A stretch of 39,741 bases of DNA from an uncultured Bacteroidales bacterium. Its GTDB lineage: Bacteria; Bacteroidota; Bacteroidia; Bacteroidales; Muribaculaceae. The stretch spans positions 1 through 39,741 of the forward strand of contig CACZAC010000024.1 of NCBI GenBank assembly GCA_902779125.1, read 5' to 3'. Of this stretch, positions 24,658-33,383 are shown piece after piece (position 1 is the stretch's first letter; each line of letters opens with the position of its first letter). Under the pieces are notes generated by a model. That model was not told the DNA's origin, made no database searches, and saw nothing but the letters and a program-made list of their open reading frames with translations. A program made the translations under genes and the position numbers.

Positions 24658-25767
24658 ATGAGAAAATCATTCTTATTGTTTGCATTATTGATGTCGATGT
24701 GTGCTACTTGTAAGGCTGCTACAGCCTCCGAGATGCGTACACTGGTTGTGTATTACACCTATAGTGGCGTGACCGAGGAACTTGCCCAGGAAATTGCCGA
24801 TAATTGTGGTGGCACGCTGCTCCAGGTCGAGGACCATGGCAACTATCCTCGTCCTGAGAGCCAGACCACATACAACTACGCCAACAATGAGCGCAGCCAG
24901 ATTGATGCCGGAAACTGGCCAGAAATCAAAACGAGCGTAGAGAGTTTTGACGCCTGGAATGCCATTATCATCTGCACCCCGCTGTGGAACGGGAAGATGG
25001 CCAACCCGATGCTCACCTTCCTGCACAACCATGCAGACAAACTCAATGACAAACAGGTTGCCCTGGCCGTGACCAGCTGGAGCAGTGGTCCCAATGGCGT
25101 GGTTACCGATGCGCACAACACGCTGCCAAACAGTTCCTTTATCGGTACCACCCTCCACATTAACTATCAACACCGTGACGATATCCCCGAGATGGCTGTC
25201 GAATGGCTCAACACACTTGATTTTGAACTTCCCAAGACCAACAAGATGCGCGTCCTCGTGGGCAATAAGGTTTTCCCTGCCACGCTTGCCGACAATTACA
25301 CAGCCGAGGAGTTCAGGGAACTGTTGCCGTTCACTTTCAATATGGCTGAACTCAATGGTAACGAGAAGTACTACTACATGAGCTACAATTTGACTGTCGA
25401 TGAGGCTGTTCCTGATATGATTCATGCTGGCGATATCATGCTCTATGGTCGAAATTGCCTGGTCTTGTTCTACGATACTTTTGAAACCAGCTACGCCTAT
25501 ACCCGCATTGGCGCCATCAACGACCCCACGGGACTAGCCGAGGCACTGGGAAGCGGACAAGCTACCGTGACATTTGAACTGGCCGAAGACATCATCGGTG
25601 ACGTGGATAGTGACGGCAAAATCACCATCAGCGATGTCACCATGCTCATCGACCTGCTCCTCGGTGGCGATGACATCAACAACACATCTGCTGACGTCAA
25701 TCAGGATGGAAGCGTGAACATCAGCGACGCGACCGACCTGATTGATCTGATCCTGAACGGTAATTAA
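24658..25767 (+). CDS. Secreted flavodoxin with cyclophilin-like and dockerin domains
   Basis: Encodes 369 residues in three parts after a signal peptide (1-20). Residues about 25-190 are a flavodoxin fold with the FMN phosphate loop TYSGVT (34-39), and CTPLWNGKMANPMLTFL corresponding to the second flavin loop. Residues about 197-310 are a cyclophilin-like beta-barrel (starting MRVLVGNKVFPATLADN). The C-terminus carries a type I dockerin with two calcium loops, DVDSDGKITISD from D315 and DVNQDGSVNISD from D346. The architecture suggests an FMN-dependent redox protein attached to a partner outside the cytoplasm. No cohesin gene is in the window. It is probably controlled by the direct repeats upstream and perhaps the AraC regulator downstream. 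Confidence 0.87.
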   Translation: MRKSFLLFALLMSMCATCKAATASEMRTLVVYYTYSGVTEELAQEIADNCGGTLLQVEDHGNYPRPESQTTYNYANNERSQIDAGNWPEIKTSVESFDAWNAIIICTPLWNGKMANPMLTFLHNHADKLNDKQVALAVTSWSSGPNGVVTDAHNTLPNSSFIGTTLHINYQHRDDIPEMAVEWLNTLDFELPKTNKMRVLVGNKVFPATLADNYTAEEFRELLPFTFNMAELNGNEKYYYMSYNLTVDEAVPDMIHAGDIMLYGRNCLVLFYDTFETSYAYTRIGAINDPTGLAEALGSGQATVTFELAEDIIGDVDSDGKITISDVTMLIDLLLGGDDINNTSADVNQDGSVNISDATDLIDLILNGN

Positions 25768-25800
25768 TCTACCCAAACAAGTCAAGAACCTTATATATTT

Positions 25801-25840
25801 CCCCTTGCGCCTCAAAACAGGCGCAGGGGAGTTTGTTTTA
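25801..25840 (+). terminator. Intrinsic terminator between flavodoxin-dockerin and the AraC gene
   Basis: Left arm 25801-25812 pairs with right arm 25819-25829 with one bulged T. The CAAAAC loop is followed by AGTTTGTTTT. It serves the rightward gene and may also end the convergent AraC transcript. Confidence 0.85.
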
Positions 25841-25844
25841 ATGG

Positions 25845-26663
25845 TTATTGCTTGGGTTGCAGGCTCTGGCGGTAACTGCTGGGTGATTGGCCGAGGTGCT
25901 TGGTGCAGTAGCGGCTGAAGTAACTCAACGAGGTGAAATTCATGCGGTCAGCTATCTGCGTGAGCGACAGGCGGTCGTCATCCAGAAAGTCTTTCAGTAT
26001 GGGGACGGTGTGGCGGTCGATGTAAGAGGTAACGCTATGGCCAGTAACCCGCTTGATGGTGGCTGAGAGGTATTTGGGTGATACGTTCAATCGCTCGGCG
26101 TAGTAGCTGACATCGCGCTCGGTGCGGCTAATGCCTGTGGCAAGAAGCGCCATCAGCTGCTTCACGATATAGGCTGTGCGCTCGGTATGCGTGTCGGTGG
26201 CCTCGCGCTGTGCATGGGCCTCAAAGATATCATACATCATGGTCAGGCACAAGCTTCCCATCAACTGATGGTAGAACTGCAAGTCGCGATCTCCCATACG
26301 GTCGCGTAAGCGGTGAAAATCCTCCAGCATGCGCCTAGCCTGTTCATCCGTGAGCAATATCACGGGGTCCTGGTTGAGCGAGATGCTGCCGCCAATGCTG
26401 TAGTTGTTGGACGGCAGCAAGTTCTGCAAGAATTTGTAATCGGCTGCAAACCACTCCACCTGCATGTCGGCATGGGCAGCAAGATTACTCACGCGACAAG
26501 GCATGGGAATCACTACCAGGTCGTTCTTCACAATGTGAAAGCATCGCTCATTGAATACAAAGCTACCCTCGCCCGCCAGGCAGAGCAGGTGCATGCAGGT
26601 GTGGCTTAACTGCGGGGCGTTCATCCCGTAGAAATCGTCGGAATATTGGAAATCAGCCTTCAT
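25845..26663 (-). CDS. AraC family transcriptional regulator
   Basis: Encodes 272 residues. The N-terminal half (about 10-150) is a cupin-like sensor region. The C-terminal 100 residues hold two helix-turn-helix motifs: VSYYAERLNVSPKYLSATIKR, then LSLTQIADRMNFTSLSYFSRY, followed by the AraC-type end GQSPSSYR. It faces the acetyltransferase-SDR-flavodoxin-AKR operon across a symmetric promoter region, so it probably regulates that operon and possibly the flavodoxin-dockerin gene. The inducer is not evident. Confidence 0.92.
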   Translation of the reverse strand: MKADFQYSDDFYGMNAPQLSHTCMHLLCLAGEGSFVFNERCFHIVKNDLVVIPMPCRVSNLAAHADMQVEWFAADYKFLQNLLPSNNYSIGGSISLNQDPVILLTDEQARRMLEDFHRLRDRMGDRDLQFYHQLMGSLCLTMMYDIFEAHAQREATDTHTERTAYIVKQLMALLATGISRTERDVSYYAERLNVSPKYLSATIKRVTGHSVTSYIDRHTVPILKDFLDDDRLSLTQIADRMNFTSLSYFSRYCTKHLGQSPSSYRQSLQPKQ

Positions 26664-26678
26664 ATCACTGAATTTTTT

Positions 26679-26786
26679 GGCAAAAATACATCCAAATTAT
26701 TTACCAAACTAACGATTTGTGCAAAAAGTGAAAATTGTGGTGCTTTTTGTGAAACTGCAGTTTTGATAAATCGATGTATTTTTGCC
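26679..26786. promoter_or_regulatory. Divergent AraC/operon promoter region with 14-bp perfect inverted repeat
   Basis: GGCAAAAATACATC (26679-26692) and GATGTATTTTTGCC (26773-26786) are exact inverted copies. Each contains the -7 box TATTTTTG: leftward 26688-26681 for araC, rightward 26777-26784 for the operon. Neither has a good -33 TTTG at 19-21 nt. Between them lie CAAAAAG (26722-26728) and CTTTTTG (26743-26749), also inverted. The layout suggests joint control by a bound regulator. Confidence 0.65.
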
Positions 26787-26816
26787 GTGTAATTAACAGC
26801 ATAAAAAGAATAAAAA

Positions 26817-27344
26817 ATGGAAGCAATCATTGTTGACCCCCGCAAAACCACCCCTGAGGAAATGGAGCGCGGCATGCGAGATGTGAAACTCATTTTCACC
26901 ATCAATCACACTATGCCCTATACTGAGGAATATAACAATCTGGTGAAGGAACTGTTTGGTGATAACCTGGGCGAGGGGGCCATAGTGATGCCACCGCTCA
27001 AGGGCGTGTGCTTCGACAGGGTGAAAATAGGCAAGCATGTGATGATTATGCCCGACTGTCTTATGATGTCGCGAGGCGGTATCACCATCGACGATAACGC
27101 CATGATCGCCGCCAACGTGCAGCTCATCAGCAACAACCATGACTTGCACGACCGCCAGTTGCTCATCTGCAAACCTGTGCACATTGGTCGCAACGCTTGG
27201 ATTGGTGCTGGCGCCACCATTCTGCCCGGTGTCACCGTGGGTGAAAATGCAGTTGTAGCTGCCGGGGCAGTAGTTACCAAGGATGTCGCTCCCAACACCA
27301 TCGTAGGCGGCAATCCTGCAAAGTTTATCAAGAATATAGATTAA
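26817..27344 (+). CDS. Hexapeptide-repeat O-acetyltransferase (maltose/galactoside acetyltransferase-like)
   Basis: Encodes 175 residues. Residues about 50-170 show left-handed beta-helix hexapeptide repeats with NNHDLHDRQL, where the His is the likely catalytic base, and IGRNAWIGAGATILPGVTVG; the end VVTKDVAPNTIVGGNPAKFIK is typical of the MAT/LacA group. These enzymes move acetyl from acetyl-CoA to a sugar hydroxyl. The N-terminus is shorter than in classical maltose acetyltransferases. It is first in a four-gene operon with oxidoreductases. Confidence 0.88.
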   Translation: MEAIIVDPRKTTPEEMERGMRDVKLIFTINHTMPYTEEYNNLVKELFGDNLGEGAIVMPPLKGVCFDRVKIGKHVMIMPDCLMMSRGGITIDDNAMIAANVQLISNNHDLHDRQLLICKPVHIGRNAWIGAGATILPGVTVGENAVVAAGAVVTKDVAPNTIVGGNPAKFIKNID

Positions 27345-27351
27345 TAAAAAC

Positions 27352-27358
27352 AGGAGGA
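27352..27358 (+). promoter_or_regulatory. Strong Shine-Dalgarno before the SDR gene
   Basis: AGGAGGA ends 6 nt before the ATG at 27365. Good purine-rich sites like this are uncommon among the genes of this window and settle the start. Confidence 0.7.
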
Positions 27359-27364
27359 CAGACT

Positions 27365-28210
27365 ATGATTTTTGACAGAAACGAACAAAAGGCCGTGGTG
27401 GCACTCTTGGGAACTGGCAGTATGGGAACCGCCATCGTGCGCCGCATTGGTGCGGGCAAGAAAATACTATTAGGAGACATCAGCGAGAAGGCTTTGGAAC
27501 GCGTTGGCGAGGACTTCCACCGCAGCGGTTATGATGTGGAAACAATGGTAGTTAACGCCTTGATGAAACACAGCGTGGAAGCATTCGCTTGGCGTGCCGC
27601 AGAGTTGGGTCCCGTAATGTACTTCATCGACACGGCAGGCGCATCGCCCAATCAGGCCAATCCCGAGCACATTGTTGACCTCGACATGGTGGGCACGGGC
27701 TATGCCGTGGATGCCTTCGGGCAAGTGATGGGCGAAGGTGGCGCAGGACTTATCATCTCGAGTCAGGCTGCCTATATGTACCCGATTCCCAACGATATCG
27801 AGCTGCAACTCGTGAACACCCCGACCGAAGGGCTGAAGAACGTGCCTTTCATCCAGGAGGTGGCCATGAAGAACAGCGGTTTTGCCTACATGATAGCCAA
27901 GCGCATGAACCACCTGCAGGTACAGCGTGCCGCTACCACCAGTTGGCGCAAGCGCCGTGCACGCATCAACACCATCTCGCCGGGTGTCATCGTCACCCCG
28001 CTAGCCTATGACGAGTTCAATGCCAACGGTGAGGGCTACCAGCGCATGATTGATGCCTCGGCCGCACAGCGAACAGGCACGAGCGACGAAATCGCCGAGG
28101 CTGCTGCCTTCCTGCTTGGAGAGCATGCTCGTTTTATCACCGGCACCGACCTGCTTATCGATGGCGGCGTCATCGCTGCTATCCGCACAGGGGAATATCA
28201 ATTAGGTTAA
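27365..28210 (+). CDS. SDR family oxidoreductase
   Basis: Encodes 281 residues. A Rossmann-type loop GTGSMGTAI (about 17-25) is followed by LLGD; the SDR catalytic residues appear as SSQ (Ser in IISSQAA) and Y175-MIA-K179. The end RFITGTDLLIDGGV is diagnostic of classical SDRs. Compared with standard members the nucleotide loop reads GTGSMG rather than TGxxxGxG, so cofactor choice may differ. It is likely an NAD(P)H-dependent carbonyl reductase of unknown substrate. It is read in one transcript with the acetyltransferase and the flavodoxin. Confidence 0.85.
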   Translation: MIFDRNEQKAVVALLGTGSMGTAIVRRIGAGKKILLGDISEKALERVGEDFHRSGYDVETMVVNALMKHSVEAFAWRAAELGPVMYFIDTAGASPNQANPEHIVDLDMVGTGYAVDAFGQVMGEGGAGLIISSQAAYMYPIPNDIELQLVNTPTEGLKNVPFIQEVAMKNSGFAYMIAKRMNHLQVQRAATTSWRKRRARINTISPGVIVTPLAYDEFNANGEGYQRMIDASAAQRTGTSDEIAEAAAFLLGEHARFITGTDLLIDGGVIAAIRTGEYQLG

Positions 28211-28221
28211 CAATCACAATT

Positions 28222-28821
28222 ATGAAAATCAAGAACATCATTACAATTGCAATGGCACTGCTCGTTTCGACGGCATGCAGTGGCCAGGCAAAACAAGAAC
28301 AAGTTATGGAAACAAAAGGTAAAGCATTGGTAGTCTTTTTCTCGCATGCGGGAGACAATTACGCAGTAGGAAACATCGAAGTGGGCAACACCAAGATTGT
28401 CGCCGACTACATCAGTGAAATCATGGGTGCGGACCAGTTCGAGATTGTGACGCACAAATATGACGGCATGGCCTATAACCCGCTTATCAAACTGGCACAG
28501 GAAGAAGCCGACAAGGGCGAATTGCCTGAGTATGAGGGCGACGTGGATATGAGCCAGTATGACACCGTCTTCATCGGCGGTCCCGTGTGGTGGGGCACCT
28601 ATCCGCAAGTGATGTTCACCTTCTTCAAGAAGCACGGCAACGACCTGCAGGGGAAGACAGTCATCCCCTTTACCACCCATGAAGGCAGCGGTCTGGCCAA
28701 TTGCGTGGAAGACGTGAAAGCAGCGTTCCCCGGTGCAAACGTTACCAAGGGATTCAGCATCTACGGCCACGAGGTACGCTCCGGAAAGGCAAAGGTCGAG
28801 AAATGGCTGAAGGGACTTTAA
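28222..28821 (+). CDS. Flavodoxin, lipoprotein type
   Basis: Encodes 199 residues. The signal MKIKNIITIAMALLVSTAC ends in a lipobox (Cys19). A flavodoxin domain follows (VVFFSHAGDNYAVG near 37-50, then VFIGGPVWWGTYP near 115-127). The SHAGDN loop replaces the T/S-rich phosphate loop of cytoplasmic flavodoxins, a variant seen in Bacteroidales flavodoxin_4-type proteins. An exported flavodoxin beside an SDR and an AKR suggests an envelope redox function. It starts 11 nt after the SDR stop. Confidence 0.88.
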   Translation: MKIKNIITIAMALLVSTACSGQAKQEQVMETKGKALVVFFSHAGDNYAVGNIEVGNTKIVADYISEIMGADQFEIVTHKYDGMAYNPLIKLAQEEADKGELPEYEGDVDMSQYDTVFIGGPVWWGTYPQVMFTFFKKHGNDLQGKTVIPFTTHEGSGLANCVEDVKAAFPGANVTKGFSIYGHEVRSGKAKVEKWLKGL

Positions 28822-28869
28822 AAGTTAGGAATTAGGAATTAGGAGTTAGAAGTTTGGAGTTAGGAGTTA
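28822..28869 (+). repeat. Tandem heptamer repeat between flavodoxin and AKR genes
   Basis: Units read GTTAGGA, ATTAGGA, ATTAGGA, GTTAGAA, GTTTGGA, GTTAGGA, GTTA, directly after the flavodoxin TAA. It is G-rich on the coding strand and carries TAG in all three frames. It splits the four-gene operon just before the last gene. Confidence 0.9.
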
Positions 28870-28890
28870 TATTTAAAGCAAAAAGCAAAA

Positions 28891-29736
28891 ATGGAATATA
28901 TTAAGTTAAGTAACGGTGTTGAGATGCCGACTCTGGGCTATGGAGTCTTTCTGGTGAGTCCTGATGAGTGTGAACGCTGCGTCAGCGATGCATTGAGCGT
29001 TGGCTACCGTCTGATTGACACGGCACAGGCTTACCAAAACGAGGAGGGTGTTGGCAATGCCTGGTGCAAGAGCGGAATCAAGCGTGAGGACCTGTTCCTA
29101 GTGACCAAAGTGTGGATCAGCAATGCGGGCGAAGAGAATGCCGCAAAGAGCATCGATGAAAGTCTGCGCAAATTGCAGACGGAGTACATTGACCTGTTGC
29201 TTATCCATCAGGCTTACGGTGACGTGTTCGGCTCATGGCGTGCGATGGAGCAGGCCTATCGTGCCGGCAAGGTGCGCGCCATCGGCGTGAGCAACTTCCA
29301 GGCTGGCCGCTTCTTTGACTTTGCCCACTATGTGGATGTGAAGCCGATGGTCAATCAGTTACAGTGCAACACACTCATCCAGCAGACGGGTATCAAGCCG
29401 ATACATGATGAATTTGGCACAAAGATGATGGCATGGGGACCACTGGGAGGACAGGGTGTCGATGGCATCGTGAAGAGCGAGACGCTGGCAGATATTGGCG
29501 CCAAGTACAATAAGAGCGCCGCCCAAGTGGCCCTTCGCTGGCTCACACAGCGCGGCATCGTTGCCATCCCCAAGTCGAGCCACAAGGAGCGCATGGCACA
29601 GAATTTTGACATCTTCGACTTTGCGCTGACCAACGAAGAAATGGCCCAGATCGCAAAGCTGAACCAGCACGATACCGGCACCATCAACTTTGGCGACCCG
29701 CAGTTTGTGAAGTACCTGATTAAGAATTACGGATAA
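28891..29736 (+). CDS. Aldo/keto reductase
   Basis: Encodes 281 residues, the usual AKR length. The catalytic tetrad is present: D43, Y48, K73 and H106. The domain starts NGVEMPTLGYGVFLV, and IGVSNF and VALRWLTQRGIVAIPKSS match the AKR signatures. It reduces aldehydes or ketones with NAD(P)H; the natural substrate is not shown. Last gene of the AraC-linked operon, followed by a strong terminator. Confidence 0.93.
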   Translation: MEYIKLSNGVEMPTLGYGVFLVSPDECERCVSDALSVGYRLIDTAQAYQNEEGVGNAWCKSGIKREDLFLVTKVWISNAGEENAAKSIDESLRKLQTEYIDLLLIHQAYGDVFGSWRAMEQAYRAGKVRAIGVSNFQAGRFFDFAHYVDVKPMVNQLQCNTLIQQTGIKPIHDEFGTKMMAWGPLGGQGVDGIVKSETLADIGAKYNKSAAQVALRWLTQRGIVAIPKSSHKERMAQNFDIFDFALTNEEMAQIAKLNQHDTGTINFGDPQFVKYLIKNYG

Positions 29737-29816
29737 AGCCATAAGGAAAGCGGTTTCGGTTTAAGTGGCGACAGATTGGCCCTTCTACCAGAGATGGAGA
29801 TAAAATGATTGAATAC

Positions 29817-29858
29817 AATGAGCCCTTGTTGCGTAAATGCAACAAGGGCTCATTTCTC
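29817..29858 (+). terminator. Strong intrinsic terminator after the AKR gene
   Basis: A perfect 16-bp stem (29817-29832 with 29839-29854) around the loop GTAAAT, followed by TCTCCT. It has only a short T tract but a very stable stem, and it separates the rightward operon from the leftward genes that follow. Confidence 0.85.
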
Positions 29859-29886
29859 CTAAGTAGTGTATCGTGAAAACTACCGT

Positions 29887-30417
29887 TTAGAAGGTAACGT
29901 CTTGAGTAGTGCTGGAGGCACCCTTGGCATCAATGGTGAAACCGTAAGCTTGTGCGCCACTCCACTTAGACAGCTGTTCGGCAACAACGTTGGGACGTAC
30001 GCCCTCCTTCTGCATGAAGGTGAGGTTCTGGGCACCGTAAGGATCCTTGCCATTGATGGAGATTTGATGGTCATAGGTAGCAATGAGGTCATATTTTTCT
30101 TTCGTCAACTGGACTCCATCTTTCAACTTAAATTCGCACTTTGTACCAACAACTGCGGGGAATTTATTGATGTTCACCGTCTTGGTAAACTTGGTGGACT
30201 TGGCGGCTTCGCGAACAGTTTTGCCATCGCCATCCTTATAGACTACGGTCACTTCACTGATGTCGAGCAAATCCTGGGAGATATTGACAGTGAAATTATA
30301 GGCTGCAGACTTACTCGAGGGTGTGGGCTCGTCTTTCTTGTCATTGTCACTACCACAACTTGTCAGGGTGAGGGCGGCCATCAGGACCAGCACACTCATG
30401 TAAAAAAACTTATTCAT
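29887..30417 (-). CDS. Hypothetical lipoprotein
   Basis: Encodes 176 residues. The signal peptide ends in the lipobox LTSC (Cys21), followed by a charged linker (GSDNDKKDEPTPSSK). The body is beta-rich (YNFTVNISQDLLDISEVTVVYKDGDGKTV) without recognised motifs. It lies downstream of another small lipoprotein in the same direction. Probably a surface or periplasmic lipoprotein; function unknown. Confidence 0.75.
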   Translation of the reverse strand: MNKFFYMSVLVLMAALTLTSCGSDNDKKDEPTPSSKSAAYNFTVNISQDLLDISEVTVVYKDGDGKTVREAAKSTKFTKTVNINKFPAVVGTKCEFKLKDGVQLTKEKYDLIATYDHQISINGKDPYGAQNLTFMQKEGVRPNVVAEQLSKWSGAQAYGFTIDAKGASSTTQDVTF

Positions 30418-30486
30418 GATTCTTTGATTTTGATTTTTTTTTGAAATTAATAATATAAGCGAATAATTGTTTTTTAATCAGTATCA

Positions 30487-30975
30487 TTACATACCTTTGT
30501 AATGGATGGTTATCGTTTTGGCATCAATGTTCTTGTCAATATTGAGCCCAGAACGAGAGCAACTCATTTCCACGTTGAAATCCCAGTTAAACTGGTTCTT
30601 CACGAGGGTCTTGTCGAGATTATCGAGCTTGGTCTTGAAAGCATTAACCTTGGTAACCATCTCATCAAATTTCTTCTTGGCGATTTCATCTTCACGCTTC
30701 AGGACCTCATCTTTAGTCTTGTCGTTGAGAGAAGCAGACCAACTATCGTTTTTGATGATAGCCTTAAGTTCGGCACGAAGTGCCTCTATATTAGCTTCAA
30801 TTTGAGGGGTTTCGCTCTGATCGGCTGTTATTGTTGTAGCCTCATTGGTAGTATTACCGCCAACACTATATAAGGCAGCTAAGGGCTCATCGTCCTTGTC
30901 ACCACACGACGAAAAGCAAACACTCAGTAAAGCAACGCAAACGATGGTGCCTACAGTAAATAAGAATTTCTTCAT
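30487..30975 (-). CDS. Hypothetical lipoprotein with helical middle
   Basis: Encodes 162 residues. A signal peptide with lipobox FSSC (Cys24) is followed by a Thr/Asn-rich linker, then a charged helical segment (about 58-120, including KTKDEVLKREDEIAKKKF) likely to form a coiled coil. It ends in a short beta-like C-terminus. No family recognised. It is 69 nt from the next leftward lipoprotein. Confidence 0.72.
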   Translation of the reverse strand: MKKFLFTVGTIVCVALLSVCFSSCGDKDDEPLAALYSVGGNTTNEATTITADQSETPQIEANIEALRAELKAIIKNDSWSASLNDKTKDEVLKREDEIAKKKFDEMVTKVNAFKTKLDNLDKTLVKNQFNWDFNVEMSCSRSGLNIDKNIDAKTITIHYKGM

Positions 30976-31045
30976 TTTTTTGTTTTGATAGGTATTAAAA
31001 ATTTGAATAATTAAAAAATAAAAACAGTATGATCAATTGAGTGAT

Positions 31046-32428
31046 TTATCGTTTTGCGACCTTCTTGCCGTCGACGATATAGATGCCGCTAGGCAGCTGC
31101 TCGAACGGCACGTCTATCTTCATACCCATGATGTTGTAGATGCCACGACGTGACTCGGGAAGGGTTGCGGAAATCTCTTCGATAGCGCTCGGGGTATTTA
31201 CAATTGTCAGAGGGAAGTTCTTGTCAAACACCGCTTTGCCATTGAATGAAACCTCCACATTCACAAAGGGCGTATATCTAGACAAGCTATCACGCTTGAT
31301 CTCATCGAGACGGATTTTCATATTGCGGCTCAAGTCGATATCGTTGTCGGCAAATGCCTCGTCCACAACAGCAACCGTATCGCTGATAGCAAGATCTGGA
31401 TTAGCAGAATATTTCAAAGTGGTGATGAAGCGCACGGTGGGAATAGTGTCATACTCAGTGGTGTCGTTATCCGGCTTGACAACGGGAATATAGGGGAAGC
31501 CATAGTTCACCCATGCACTCGTATTGATTTCTGAGTCAACATCCAGATCGATGACTTCGCGGTCGATGGTGGCATCGGCACGCACAGTATCGCCGACGGT
31601 AAATGTGAAATTAGAATTGCCTTCAGGCCATGTATCGGAATCGATAAACAGTCTGTAATAGCCAATCTGGGGTTTCTCGACAAAGAGATGCAGCGAGTCG
31701 CGCACGGCAAGCAATGGTGTGGTGCTTTGAGCGAAGTTCAATGGCACGTTGCCGCTAGTGATGAGTACCGATTCCGTACCCTTGGGTGCCGTGTACTCGA
31801 AACGGTAATTCACATTTTCGTTACCGGTAAAGGAAGCGATATCGTAAGGATAGCCCGTATTAAAGTATACATTGAAGTCAGCATTGGCACCCAATATAGG
31901 TTGGGGTTCGCCGTAAACTCTCACCGAAGCCGGGTCATAGATCTCCTGGATTATTTCCTTATCCCAGTCCATAATGTTAAAGTAGGCGTTGAATATGTAT
32001 TTACCACCCAATTCAATATTAAGATTTGTATGTTGTGCATATAACACGCTATCGGTTTCGAGCGCGTCTTGCAGCATCTTTTTAACATCTTCGGAGTAGT
32101 CTACATCTCGGATATACTTGCCATAGGCATCCTTCACCGACATCTTAACTAACATGTCATCTGGCCAAGAGAAACCCTGGGGAATTCTCTCACCAAAAAC
32201 ACCCATTCCAAAGCTGTAGTCGAACGCTCCAGCCCAAAAGGGGAAGGTAGAATAGTCTGGTGCAGTAGCACCACTTGAAGGAGCATAAGCCACCTGCGTC
32301 AATTTTGGTCCCGACATCACAATGAAGTCACTGTATTCCCACGCAAGGGCTGGAGCACTTGAAGCAAGTGAAATGGCAGCAGCAATAGCCAACTTGCCAA
32401 AACGATTAAAGGTGATTTTCTTAAACAT
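31046..32428 (-). CDS. Secreted protein with type-A sorting-like C-terminal tail
   Basis: Encodes 460 residues. A signal peptide (MFKKITFNRFGKLAIAAAI..., cleaved near ALAW) is followed by beta-sandwich-rich sequence with no recognised enzyme motif. The tail RRGIYNIMGMKIDVPFEQL and PSGIYIVDGKKVAKR is the recurrent Bacteroidales C-terminal tail thought to act in export. Similar tails end 16188-17168 and 33945-37391. Function unknown. Confidence 0.72.
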   Translation of the reverse strand: MFKKITFNRFGKLAIAAAISLASSAPALAWEYSDFIVMSGPKLTQVAYAPSSGATAPDYSTFPFWAGAFDYSFGMGVFGERIPQGFSWPDDMLVKMSVKDAYGKYIRDVDYSEDVKKMLQDALETDSVLYAQHTNLNIELGGKYIFNAYFNIMDWDKEIIQEIYDPASVRVYGEPQPILGANADFNVYFNTGYPYDIASFTGNENVNYRFEYTAPKGTESVLITSGNVPLNFAQSTTPLLAVRDSLHLFVEKPQIGYYRLFIDSDTWPEGNSNFTFTVGDTVRADATIDREVIDLDVDSEINTSAWVNYGFPYIPVVKPDNDTTEYDTIPTVRFITTLKYSANPDLAISDTVAVVDEAFADNDIDLSRNMKIRLDEIKRDSLSRYTPFVNVEVSFNGKAVFDKNFPLTIVNTPSAIEEISATLPESRRGIYNIMGMKIDVPFEQLPSGIYIVDGKKVAKR

Positions 32429-32497
32429 AACTTATTGAATTTATTTTGATTATAAAAATAGTGAATTAAATGATTCTGTTTTAATCTGTTATAGTTA

Positions 32498-33271
32498 TTA
32501 CTTGCAGGGGATTTTCTTGAATTCCCACTCTTTGCTCTCCTTGAAATCAAACTCGGTATCTTCAAGCGACAACGGCGGGAAGATGAGAGCGAAACGCAGT
32601 TTCTGGTAAGGCTGCTCCACAATGGTTTTAGCAGGCTTGACCGAGATATTCTGCGTCTTCACAAGCCCCAACTTGCCACTCTTCTTGCCCTTGATGTAGG
32701 TATCAGGGGTAACATAGAAAGAGCCAGACATATACGCGTTCTCAGCCTCCATTTCGATGCGTGTCTCGGTGTCGGAGCAGCACACGCGCAAGATCTGAAT
32801 GCGCACAGCATGCTTGCTAGGCTTGCAGATCGGGTTCTCCCTCATGAAGCGGTAGCCTGAGTAGTCAGGCAGCGTCACTTTGTCGTTGTTGAGGATGCTG
32901 AGGTCATCTGCGGTGCGGCCAGCGGGCACATACAGGCTGGTGATTTTACGGGTCAGGTTGCGCTGGTCACCGTACTCATATTTCCAGTTCAACACAGCTG
33001 CTTCCTCATACTTGGCAAGGGCATCGGCAAATTTGCCGTCCTCCTCCAGTTCGCGAGCCTCTTCGATAGCATCGTCAAAGACAGATTTGAACTGGGCCTT
33101 CTCTTTAGCATAAAGTTCGGCCCTCTGCTTACGTTCCTGCGATTCCAGCACCGAGTTTAGACCGCTGAGCACGCCATGAGTAATGCGGTCGGCCTGGGTG
33201 TACTGTGCCTGGACTGGCATCATCATGGCAGCAAGTGCCATCATTGTTACAATCAATAATCTAGTTTTCAT
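32498..33271 (-). CDS. Secreted protein with N-terminal coiled coil
   Basis: Encodes 257 residues. Signal peptide MKTRLLIVTMMALAAMMMPVQA, then a helical region (about 38-95: SQERKQRAELYAKEKAQFK... and LEEDGKFADALAKYEEA) reminiscent of TPR or coiled-coil packing. A beta-rich C-terminal half contains VCCSDTETRIEMEAENAY. No named family recognised. Neighbouring secreted genes run in the same direction. Confidence 0.72.
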   Translation of the reverse strand: MKTRLLIVTMMALAAMMMPVQAQYTQADRITHGVLSGLNSVLESQERKQRAELYAKEKAQFKSVFDDAIEEARELEEDGKFADALAKYEEAAVLNWKYEYGDQRNLTRKITSLYVPAGRTADDLSILNNDKVTLPDYSGYRFMRENPICKPSKHAVRIQILRVCCSDTETRIEMEAENAYMSGSFYVTPDTYIKGKKSGKLGLVKTQNISVKPAKTIVEQPYQKLRFALIFPPLSLEDTEFDFKESKEWEFKKIPCK

Positions 33272-33383
33272 TGTTTTTTCAATTTTATATTAATATGATT
33301 TTACTTTATTTGTCTGTATTTAGCTAGGGAAACACTTTTTCTCGTCTGAATAGCTGCAATAAGGAGTGATTGGCACGGCAAAT

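Noticed and set aside
8388-28869. Heptamer arrays as CRISPR or telomere repeats
   Set aside because: Units are 7 bp with no spacers and no cas genes, and the arrays are internal and short.
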